From Algibacter_G agarivorans (GTDB lineage: Bacteria; Bacteroidota; Bacteroidia; Flavobacteriales; Flavobacteriaceae): a stretch of 64,000 nucleotides of DNA. The notes beneath the pieces are model-generated. The model saw only the letters and a program-made list of their open reading frames with translations. It was not told the origin of the DNA and did not search any database. Shown here in pieces: positions 6,282 to 14,209 of this stretch. Position 1 is the stretch's first letter. Every line of letters begins with the position of its first letter. Location: NCBI RefSeq assembly GCF_039543245.1, contig NZ_BAABJJ010000034.1, positions 1 to 64,000 on the forward strand, in the 5' to 3' direction. The translations under genes and the position numbers were made by a program.

Positions 6282-7193
6282 ATGAAAAGAGAAGAACTCA
6301 TATCGAAATGGTTAGATAACGATCTTAATGATTACGAACTTGAAGCGTTTAAAAACCTTGAAGACTATGATGATTTAATAAAGTTATCTGAAAGCGTGCA
6401 GGCTTTTAAAGCAAATGATTACGATACGTCTAAGGAATTAGAAAGCGTACTATCAAAAATTACCCCGATAGCTATCGGGAGTAAAAAGCAACAACCTACG
6501 CATTGGTTCAAACCATTAATGCGTGTGGCTGCTATACTTGCCGTTTGCTTTAGTTTATATTATTACACAACCACTTTAGACACTAAAATCACTACTGAAT
6601 TTGCACAGAAAACAACCATAGAATTACCAGATGCTTCTAGTGTTCACCTTAACGCTAAATCATTATTGGCATTCAACAAAAAAGATTGGAAAAAAGAACG
6701 CGAAGTAGAACTTAACGGCGAAGCCTTTTTTAAGGTTGCTAAAGGATCATCATTTAAAGTGATAACAAAATCAGGAACTGTAACGGTTTATGGTACTCAA
6801 TTTAATGTAAAACAACGGGACAATTATTTTGAGGTTATTTGCTACGAAGGCCTAGTTGGGGTTACGCATAACTCTCATGAAACAAAATTAAAACCTGGCG
6901 ACAGTTTTTTAATAATCGATGGGAAAACAATTGCTAAAGAAAAAGAAAATCGCACGACGCCTTCGTGGTTAAATAATACTAGTACTTTTAAAAGCTTGCC
7001 ATACAAAGCAGTTATTGCAGAATTTGAAAGACAATATAACGTTGATATTACTTTAATAAACATAGACTCAAATCAATTATTCACAGGTAGTTTTGCTCAC
7101 GATAATATAAATGTGGCAATAAAATCGATTACCTTACCTTTACATGTAATCTACAGCAAATCTAACCATACTATAACATTAAAACGTGAGTAG
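6282..7193 (+). CDS. FecR-family anti-sigma factor
   Basis: A single-pass inner-membrane regulator of 303 residues that would hold the neighbouring ECF sigma and receive the signal from the STN domain of the downstream receptor. Order: a short acidic cytoplasmic N-terminus (~1-60), a membrane segment at ~82-100 (LMRVAAILAVCFSLYYY), a periplasmic FecR domain (~105-215) with the WKKEREVELNGEAFFKVAKG signature and FxVxTxxGTVxVxGTxF-like segment, and a C-terminal DUF4974-type domain (~230-303). A CCCGATAGCTATCGGG palindrome is embedded in frame at codons 61-66, adding PIAIG to the linker before the membrane helix. The gene overlaps the receptor gene by 8 bp, which suggests translational coupling. 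Confidence 0.95.
   Translation: MKREELISKWLDNDLNDYELEAFKNLEDYDDLIKLSESVQAFKANDYDTSKELESVLSKITPIAIGSKKQQPTHWFKPLMRVAAILAVCFSLYYYTTTLDTKITTEFAQKTTIELPDASSVHLNAKSLLAFNKKDWKKEREVELNGEAFFKVAKGSSFKVITKSGTVTVYGTQFNVKQRDNYFEVICYEGLVGVTHNSHETKLKPGDSFLIIDGKTIAKEKENRTTPSWLNNTSTFKSLPYKAVIAEFERQYNVDITLINIDSNQLFTGSFAHDNINVAIKSITLPLHVIYSKSNHTITLKRE
6464..6479. repeat. CCCGATAGCTATCGGG palindrome inside fecR
   Basis: Identical to the intergenic core at 2934-2949, but located within the FecR coding frame, where it encodes the Pro-Ile-Ala-Ile-Gly stretch without disrupting the reading frame. Confidence 0.85.
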
Positions 7194-9504
7194 AAAAGGT
7201 ACACGTTCTATCTTTATACTATTATTTTTTTTGAATTTTGGAACTTTAAGCTCTCAAACTGTTCAAAAAGAAAAGCAACCGCTTATAGTTGTCTTAAAAA
7301 ATTTATCAGAAAAATTTAATGTTAGCTTTTCTTATGTTGATAACACAATTAATGACAAGGAATGCATAGTTCCAGACGCCAGTTTATCATTAGAAGATAT
7401 ATTAGAATTCCTCAAAATGGAAACGCAACTAGACTTTGAGTTGTTGGACAATCGGTTTGTTGTTATTAAAATTCCTAAAAAAAGCAAAACTAATTACAGA
7501 ATCCAACACTTAGAAGAAGTTGTTGTTACCAATTATTTAACTACAGGTATTACAAAATTAAATGATGGATCGATTACCATTAAACCACAAACTTTCGGTA
7601 TTCTACCAGGCTTAATTGAACCAGATATTTTACAAACCATTCAAGCTATTCCCGGTGTTTTAAGTGCTGACGAAACCGTTTCAAACATTAACATTCGTGG
7701 TGGCACCCATGACCAAAACCTGCTCCTTTGGGATGGCATTAAAATGTATCAATCCGGGCATTTTTTCGGACTTATTTCTGCTTTTAATCCATACACAACA
7801 AAACGTGTTAATGTATACAAAAATGGAACACGGGCTAAATACGGCGATGGTATTTCTAGTATTATAGACATGCAATTACCTGATGATATAGACCAAGAAT
7901 TGAACGCAGGTATAGGCTTTAACCTAATTAACGCAGATGGGTATGCTAAAATTCCGTTATCTAAAAAAATGGAATTACAATTATCTACGCGTCGTTCTAT
8001 AACAGATTTTATAAACACAGCTACATTCGAGCAATATTCTAAGCGCATTTTCCAAGATTCGGATTTTGAAAAATCTAAGAATAACAGAAATTCCATTTCT
8101 CGAAATGAGACGTTTTATTTTTATGATGTAACCGCTAAATTCTTATACGATATTACCAAAAAAGACAAACTCAGGTTTCACTTTTTACACGTTAACAACA
8201 ATTTAAATTATGATGAGCAATCTAGCATTAATGATAGAAATGAATCCTTGAATAGCAAATTATCGCAACGCAATTCAGCTATAGGAATGACGTACACTAG
8301 AGATTGGAACAACAAACTGTCAATGACCTCTCAAATTTATGTGTCTAACTATGATTTGGATGCCACAAACTTCGACATTACGAACAACCAACGCTTAATT
8401 CAAGAGAATGAAGTTTATGATGGCTCGGTAAAATTGGATATTAATTACTCCATAAATAATCAATTTAAAATTAATGGTGGCTACCAATTTACCGAAGTTG
8501 GCATTAGTAATTTAGAAGACGTTAACAACCCTGAATTCAGAAGTTTTATAAGAGAAGTTATTAAAACGCATGCTGTTTACGCCGAAACTGGTTTTTTGTT
8601 AAATGATGCTAAAACAAAATTAACTTTAGGTGGGCGATTAAATCAAATGAGTAAGTTTAATCTACTTTTAGCAGAACCAAGATTGAGTTTTAGTCAGCGA
8701 TTTTTGCATTATTTAAGATTTGAAGTTTTAGGTGAATTTAAAAGTCAAACCACCTCGCAAATCATAGATTTACAAAACGATTTTTTAGGTATTGAAAAAC
8801 GCCGATGGGTACTTTCTAATAATGACAACATACCAGTAATAAAAAGCAAACAAGCGTCCGCTGGCATTCATTACAGCAAAAACAAATTACTAATAAGTGC
8901 CGAAGGGTATATTAAAAAAGTTGATGGTATTACAACTAGAAGTCAAGGTTTTCAAAATCAATACCAATTTGTAAATAGTATAGGCAGTTACGAAATTAAG
9001 GGGATCGATCTTTTACTTAACAAACAATTTAGCAATACAGTAAGTAGTTGGGTTTCTTATTCTTACAACACTAATAGTTACACATTTAACGAACTAAATA
9101 ACGGCGAAGAATTCCCCAACAACGTAGATATTAGGCATGCAGTAACTTTTGCAGGAACCTACACCAATAAAAATATCAAGCTGGCATTAGGCTTAAATTG
9201 GCATTCGGGAAAACCCACTACAGCTCCAAGTATACATGACAACCCAGACGATGAACAGATAACCTACTCAAGTCCTAACAGTAAAAATTTAGATGATTAT
9301 TTACGTGCAGATTGTTCGGCTACTTATGCCTTTAATATTTCCGATGGCGCACGTGCAACAGTTGGGGCTTCTGTTTGGAATGTGCTAAACAAAAAAAATA
9401 TTATAAATTCATACTATACTTTAGATATTGAAAATAAGGTTAATACCGTTGAAAATGAATCCCTTGGCATCACTCCTAATGTAAGTTTTAGAGTGCAATT
9501 TTAA
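7186..9504 (+). CDS. TonB-dependent receptor with STN signalling domain (FecA type)
   Basis: A 772-residue outer-membrane transducer/transporter. It begins at a GTG that overlaps fecR by 8 bp; the signal peptide is ~1-24 (IFILLFFLNFGTLSSQ). An STN (secretin/TonB short N-terminal) domain spans ~30-97 and ends in VVIKIPKK. It is followed by the TonB-box-like HLEEVVVTNYL (~106-116), a plug domain containing IQAIPGVLSADETVSNINIRGG (~150-172) and a 22-strand-type barrel ending in an aromatic FRVQF. There is no carboxypeptidase-like N-terminal domain, so it is not a SusC. STN receptors signal to FecR and ECF sigma on ligand uptake. The substrate is not evident. Confidence 0.94.
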   Translation: MSRKGTRSIFILLFFLNFGTLSSQTVQKEKQPLIVVLKNLSEKFNVSFSYVDNTINDKECIVPDASLSLEDILEFLKMETQLDFELLDNRFVVIKIPKKSKTNYRIQHLEEVVVTNYLTTGITKLNDGSITIKPQTFGILPGLIEPDILQTIQAIPGVLSADETVSNINIRGGTHDQNLLLWDGIKMYQSGHFFGLISAFNPYTTKRVNVYKNGTRAKYGDGISSIIDMQLPDDIDQELNAGIGFNLINADGYAKIPLSKKMELQLSTRRSITDFINTATFEQYSKRIFQDSDFEKSKNNRNSISRNETFYFYDVTAKFLYDITKKDKLRFHFLHVNNNLNYDEQSSINDRNESLNSKLSQRNSAIGMTYTRDWNNKLSMTSQIYVSNYDLDATNFDITNNQRLIQENEVYDGSVKLDINYSINNQFKINGGYQFTEVGISNLEDVNNPEFRSFIREVIKTHAVYAETGFLLNDAKTKLTLGGRLNQMSKFNLLLAEPRLSFSQRFLHYLRFEVLGEFKSQTTSQIIDLQNDFLGIEKRRWVLSNNDNIPVIKSKQASAGIHYSKNKLLISAEGYIKKVDGITTRSQGFQNQYQFVNSIGSYEIKGIDLLLNKQFSNTVSSWVSYSYNTNSYTFNELNNGEEFPNNVDIRHAVTFAGTYTNKNIKLALGLNWHSGKPTTAPSIHDNPDDEQITYSSPNSKNLDDYLRADCSATYAFNISDGARATVGASVWNVLNKKNIINSYYTLDIENKVNTVENESLGITPNVSFRVQF

Positions 9505-9619
9505 ACATAATTAAACTTTTTGGCTATTATAGAGTCTAACCAACTGAATTTCAACGAGTATTTCAAAATTCTCATCTAATTCATTAAAATTTTAATTACT
9601 TTTTCACAAAAATCAGGTA

Positions 9620-11266
9620 ATGGCATCACTTAACCCACTCAGTTCTCCATTAGATTTAAGGAAAGCTAAGCATCTATTACGACGAGCTACTTTCACCTTT
9701 TCAAAAGAGCAATTAGAAACTTTTGTTGGTATGACAGCAACTGATGCGGTAAATAGCTTAACAACAGCTTCGGCTAATGTATTACCCGAACCTTACGACC
9801 CACTTCCAACAAGTGCTCCAGATGGGTATTGGTTATCATCCACGGAACACCCCAATACATTTGATGGACAAGGCAGAAAAAGAGCACACATTACCGCTTG
9901 GTGGTGGTACAACGCCATAAATCAAGTGTCATTAAAGCATAAGCTCTCTTTCTTTTTGCATACCTGTTTTACCGTTGGAAAAGATTCTGGCGTTGGGCTT
10001 TCACACTTCTTTTACGACCACATTCGCTTGCTTGATTTCTATGCCTTGGGAAATATTAAAACCCTTGCAAAAAAAATAACTTTAGACAATGGAATGTTGG
10101 ATTATTTGGATAATACCCAAAACAACAAAAACAACCCAAATGAAAACTATGCTAGGGAGTACTTGGAATTGTTTACCATTCTAAAAGGCGAACAAATTGG
10201 AGAAGGTAACTACACCAATTATACGGAATTGGACATCCAGCAGGCTGCTAAAGTGTTTTCAGGATTTAAAAAGAAGTACGACCGAAATGGAGATATTGAT
10301 AGCGAAACTAACCTCCCAATAGGATATATTAATGTAAATCAACACGACACAACCAACAAAACATTTAGCAGTGCATTTGGCAATCAAGTCATTGTTGGTA
10401 AAAATACAGCATCGACAATACTAGGGGAATTAGATGATTTTGTTGAAATGGTTTTTGCACAAGAGGGAACTGCTAAAGCTTATTGCAGAAAACTATACCG
10501 CTATTTTGTAAAAAGTGAATGGGATGAGACGGTTGAAACAGATATTATTACACCATTATCTCAATTATTAATTGCTAATAACTATGAGATTTTACCCGTT
10601 GTAACCACTTTACTTTCAAGTGAACACTTTTATGATGCTGATGACAGCGATGCCACTGATAATATTATAGGCGCCATTATAAAAAGTCCGTTACAGCAAT
10701 TATCAGAGGTTTGTTCTATGTTTAGCGTATCATTTCCAGATCCAAGTACGGATGCTTTAAGGTTTTATAATAATTTCTTTTTAAGATTTGTTCATAACAT
10801 TTATTTTAAAGCAGCTGGCATGGAATTATATAACCCAGATTCTGTAGCAGGTTACCCAGCCTACTATCAAGAACCTAGTTTTGACAGAAACTGGTTTTCA
10901 TCCAACACTTTAATAGGGAGATACAAACTCATAGAAAGCCTAATTATTGGAAGAAATACTATTACACCAAATGCAAACATATACGCGCAACTAGATACTG
11001 TTTCATTTATAAAAAACAAAATAGCTAACCCATCAGACCCTAATTTATTAATATTAGAAACTGCAGATTTATTATATCCAGAAACTATTGATGCGGATAG
11101 AATAAACTACTTTAAAACATTTTTAGTAGATGAAGGTTTTCCAGATTACTATTGGACTGGCACATGGAATCAATACATAAATGACGACGACGACACTACG
11201 GTAAAAACCAGACTTGATACACTCTTAACCGCTATGGTAAATGCTGCTGAATTTCAATTAATGTAA
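9620..11266 (+). CDS. DUF1800 domain-containing protein
   Basis: A 548-residue protein of the DUF1800 family, usually paired with a DUF1501 protein as here (13 bp apart, same strand). Family hallmarks are the N-terminal KAKHLLRRATFTFSKEQL (~15-32), the WWWYNAINQ and KLSFFLHTCFTV segments (~95-120), and NENYAREYLELFTI (~174-187). The function of DUF1800 is unknown. No signal peptide is visible at the ATG, and the frame is closed by a stop nine codons upstream without an earlier ATG. It therefore looks cytoplasmic, or exported some other way, unlike its partner. The preceding 115-bp gap means it may share the receptor's transcript. Confidence 0.9.
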   Translation: MASLNPLSSPLDLRKAKHLLRRATFTFSKEQLETFVGMTATDAVNSLTTASANVLPEPYDPLPTSAPDGYWLSSTEHPNTFDGQGRKRAHITAWWWYNAINQVSLKHKLSFFLHTCFTVGKDSGVGLSHFFYDHIRLLDFYALGNIKTLAKKITLDNGMLDYLDNTQNNKNNPNENYAREYLELFTILKGEQIGEGNYTNYTELDIQQAAKVFSGFKKKYDRNGDIDSETNLPIGYINVNQHDTTNKTFSSAFGNQVIVGKNTASTILGELDDFVEMVFAQEGTAKAYCRKLYRYFVKSEWDETVETDIITPLSQLLIANNYEILPVVTTLLSSEHFYDADDSDATDNIIGAIIKSPLQQLSEVCSMFSVSFPDPSTDALRFYNNFFLRFVHNIYFKAAGMELYNPDSVAGYPAYYQEPSFDRNWFSSNTLIGRYKLIESLIIGRNTITPNANIYAQLDTVSFIKNKIANPSDPNLLILETADLLYPETIDADRINYFKTFLVDEGFPDYYWTGTWNQYINDDDDTTVKTRLDTLLTAMVNAAEFQLM

Positions 11267-11279
11267 GATAGGATTTAAA

Positions 11280-12899
11280 ATGAAAAGAAGAAATTTTATA
11301 AAACTTTCAGCATCAGCTTCAGTTATTGGTTTAACACCTTTTGAATTGCAGGCCGCGTTAAAATCTTTTATGCCTTATGTGGCGTGTCCAGATGTTTCAA
11401 ATAGAAAACTGGTGCTTATCAATTTAGCAGGTGCCAATGATGGTTTAAATACTATAATTCCACTAAATCAGTATGATACCTATAGTAATTTAAGACCAAC
11501 CATAAAAGTTCCAGAATCCGAATACATAGCGCTTGACACTTCTTTGCCAGACCATCAACAAATTGGTTTAAATCCTGCGCTTAATGAGTTTAAATCGCTT
11601 TATGACAAAGGTTGGCTACGCATTATGCAATCTGTTGGCTATCCTTCGCAAAACAAAAGTCATTTTAAATCTACCGATTTATATTTAACAGGAAACGATG
11701 GAAACAGTCTTTTAAACGGTGCTGATACGGGTTGGCTTGGACGTTTTATGGAGTTATATTATGCCGATTTAGTTGTAGAAACCTATCCATTGGCTGTTGA
11801 AATAGGATCTAATAAAACCTCTCTTGGTTTTCATGCTAAAGAAGCTCACGGACTATCTTTAAACATTACAGGACAAGACCCTGCTGGTTTTTATTCTATT
11901 TTGAACGGATTAGGTGGTACACCTCCCACTAATATTCCTAATTCTGATTATGGAACCCAATTAGAATTTATAAATAATACCGACACGTTATCAAATACTT
12001 ATGCAGCATCTATTTCCAATGCTTTTAACGGCGGACAAAATGATGCCACTTATCCAGACACCGATTTATCCGATCAGTTAAAAACCGTAGCACGATTAAT
12101 TAGTGGCGATTTAGGTTCAAAAGTATATATGGTTCGTATTTCTGGTTTTGACACACATAATGCACAAGTACAAGGTGTAGGCGATGTATTGGGCAGACAC
12201 CACACTTTGCTAACAGAATTATCTGGTGCTATAGATGCATTTACTAAAGATTTAGAGAGTCAAAACCTAGCCGACGATGTTGTGGGTATAACCTTTTCTG
12301 AATTTGGAAGAAAAGCCAGAGAAAATGGTAATTTTGGTACAGACCACGGCGAAATAGCCCCTATGTTTATATTTGGAAAACCTGTTGCGGGCGGAATATC
12401 TGGCACTAATCCAAATTTAACTGAAGCTACTAGCTCTAATAATTTTCAAATACAAACCGTTCAATACGATTATCGCCAAACTTTTGCGACACTATTACAG
12501 GATTTCTTAGGAGCTCAAAATTCTATTATTGATAACACTTTTTTCAACCATTCCTTAAACGATAGCTTTACCAATTTAAAACTGCCTGAAATATTGAAGA
12601 ACCCCTTAACGAGCGATTGCTATCAAGCGTTAAGTAGCAAAGAACAATTAAAAGCTGAAAAAGAATGGTTGGCATACCCAAACCCTTTTACCGATACACT
12701 TAATTTTGCAAGTATCAACGAAAACCCAACCGTAAGTTATAAAATGTTTAATGCCTCTGGAGTAGAAATCATTAATAGAACAGATGTTATTACCAATGGA
12801 AAACTATCATTAAATCTTATGTATTTGAGTAGTGGTGTTTATTTTTGTGCTATTAAAACTGGGAACACCCAAGAGATTCATAAACTCATCAAATTATAA
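11280..12899 (+). CDS. DUF1501 protein with Tat signal and T9SS sorting domain
   Basis: A 539-residue DUF1501 protein, a family related to alkaline phosphatase/sulfatase folds. The N-terminus MKRRNFIKLSASASVIGL is a twin-arginine (Tat) signal. Core motifs include LVLINLAGANDGLNTIIPL (~43-62), SHFKSTDLYLTG (~127-138), the DTHNAQ segment (~291-296) and TFSEFGRKARENGNFGTDHG (~338-357), which carry probable metal-binding Asp/His. The last ~75 residues (WLAYPNPFTDTLNF... ending KTGNTQEIHKLIKL) form a type IX secretion sorting domain. The protein would cross the inner membrane folded and then be secreted or anchored at the surface. The catalytic activity is undetermined. Confidence 0.93.
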   Translation: MKRRNFIKLSASASVIGLTPFELQAALKSFMPYVACPDVSNRKLVLINLAGANDGLNTIIPLNQYDTYSNLRPTIKVPESEYIALDTSLPDHQQIGLNPALNEFKSLYDKGWLRIMQSVGYPSQNKSHFKSTDLYLTGNDGNSLLNGADTGWLGRFMELYYADLVVETYPLAVEIGSNKTSLGFHAKEAHGLSLNITGQDPAGFYSILNGLGGTPPTNIPNSDYGTQLEFINNTDTLSNTYAASISNAFNGGQNDATYPDTDLSDQLKTVARLISGDLGSKVYMVRISGFDTHNAQVQGVGDVLGRHHTLLTELSGAIDAFTKDLESQNLADDVVGITFSEFGRKARENGNFGTDHGEIAPMFIFGKPVAGGISGTNPNLTEATSSNNFQIQTVQYDYRQTFATLLQDFLGAQNSIIDNTFFNHSLNDSFTNLKLPEILKNPLTSDCYQALSSKEQLKAEKEWLAYPNPFTDTLNFASINENPTVSYKMFNASGVEIINRTDVITNGKLSLNLMYLSSGVYFCAIKTGNTQEIHKLIKL

Positions 12900-13061
12900 C
12901 GTAAAGAAACTTATGACTGGTTTAGCTTTATTGCATTAACATCCATTTTATCTGTACCAATAAATTTAAATAAGAAAGATAATATTCCCAAATATAACTT
13001 TGAACAAGTAGATGAAAAAGAAGATAAACTAGAAAAAGAAAACATCAAAGAAATATTTTAA
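12900..13061 (+). pseudogene. Probable 3' remnant of a lost gene
   Basis: Directly after the DUF1501 stop codon, and in the same frame, 53 codons stay open to a stop at 13059-13061. The encoded peptide has a hydrophobic stretch (WFSFIALTSILSVPINL) followed by a Lys/Glu-rich tail (EQVDEKEDKLEKENIKEIF). It looks like the C-terminus of a membrane protein, but there is no start codon and no upstream body. A degraded gene is the simplest reading; chance openness in AT-rich DNA is the alternative. Confidence 0.35.
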
Positions 13062-13091
13062 TACCTTGGTTTTATATTTCTGAAATTAAAA

Positions 13092-14204
13092 ATGAAACCC
13101 ACAAAACACAACTTTATTCTTTTTTCTTGGGGAATTCTAGTACTTCTTTTATGTTGTAAAAAAACGCATAAGTTTGCAACCACACCACTTGATGTGAACT
13201 ATTCAAACCACGAGATCACTTACTCTGGAAGAATAGACAGCTCCAATCAAGAAAGCGTAAAACTTTACTGGCCTGGCAGTTCAATATCATTAAATTTTGA
13301 AGGTCAATCTATTAATGCCTTATTAAAAGACAGCAAAGGTGATAGTTATTACAATGTTATTTTAGACAACGACAGTATTTTTATTCTGCGTCCTGATACT
13401 CTAAAATCATATCATACTTTAGCACAAAATTTAAAGAAAGGAAAGCATACTATAGAGATTTTTAAACGTACAGAACCTCATTATGGAGTAACCAACTTTT
13501 ACAGTTTTAAAATTGAAGGAGACGGTAAAATTTTGGAAAAGTCGCCTAAGAAAAAAAGAAAAATTGAGTTTTATGGCAATTCCATAACATCTGGTTATGC
13601 AGTTGAAGACATGTCTGGTGCAGATTCTCCTGACGGCACTTATACGAATAACTATTTGAGCTATTCTGCCATAACCGCAAGATATTTTGATGCTGAATAT
13701 CGTGCAATATGCAAAACTGGCATAGGTATAATGGTGAGTTGGCACAACATAATTATGCCAGAGATGTATGATAGATTAAATCCACATGACCCACATACCA
13801 AATGGGATTTTTCATTATACCAACCAGATGTTGCGGTGGTTAACTTGTTTCAAAATGATTCTTGGTTGTTTAGACTGCCTGAAAATGAAAATTTCAAAAA
13901 AAGGTTTGGAGAAAAAGCACCTTCAGAAAACAACATCATAAATGCTTATAAAGATTTTGTCAGCAAGATAAGAGCACATTATCCTAATGCTGATATTATC
14001 TGTATTTTGGGCAATATGGATGTTACTAAAAAAGATTCTAAATGGCCAAGATATGTCGAAACAGCAGTAAGCCAATTAAAAGACCCAAAAATATTCACAT
14101 ATTTTGCACCTTATAAAAACACTGGCAATCACCCGTCCATAAAAGAACAACAAGCAATAGCTGATGGGTTAATTGACTTTATTGAACAAAAAATTGACTG
14201 GTAA
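13092..14204 (+). CDS. SGNH/GDSL-type esterase lipoprotein (CE2-like)
   Basis: A 370-residue lipoprotein with the lipobox near ILVLLLCC (Cys21/22). It has an N-terminal beta-sandwich (~40-150) and a C-terminal SGNH hydrolase domain. The nucleophile motif is FYGNSITSGY (Ser ~164), the oxyanion Asn is in VVNLFQNDSW (~252-261), and the catalytic His is in GNHPS (~347). The architecture matches carbohydrate esterase family 2, which removes acetyl groups from polysaccharides. The position of the usual catalytic Asp two residues before His is Gly/Asn here, consistent with a dyad-type enzyme. It converges with argS, leaving only 5 bp between stop codons. It could process a glycan taken up by the upstream receptor (inference). 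Confidence 0.85.
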   Translation: MKPTKHNFILFSWGILVLLLCCKKTHKFATTPLDVNYSNHEITYSGRIDSSNQESVKLYWPGSSISLNFEGQSINALLKDSKGDSYYNVILDNDSIFILRPDTLKSYHTLAQNLKKGKHTIEIFKRTEPHYGVTNFYSFKIEGDGKILEKSPKKKRKIEFYGNSITSGYAVEDMSGADSPDGTYTNNYLSYSAITARYFDAEYRAICKTGIGIMVSWHNIIMPEMYDRLNPHDPHTKWDFSLYQPDVAVVNLFQNDSWLFRLPENENFKKRFGEKAPSENNIINAYKDFVSKIRAHYPNADIICILGNMDVTKKDSKWPRYVETAVSQLKDPKIFTYFAPYKNTGNHPSIKEQQAIADGLIDFIEQKIDW

Positions 14205-14209
14205 ATAAA

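Noticed and set aside
7664..8096. Several 60-115 codon frames opposite or beside the TonB receptor gene
   Set aside because: All lie fully inside the receptor coding sequence in other frames, with no domain or start context.
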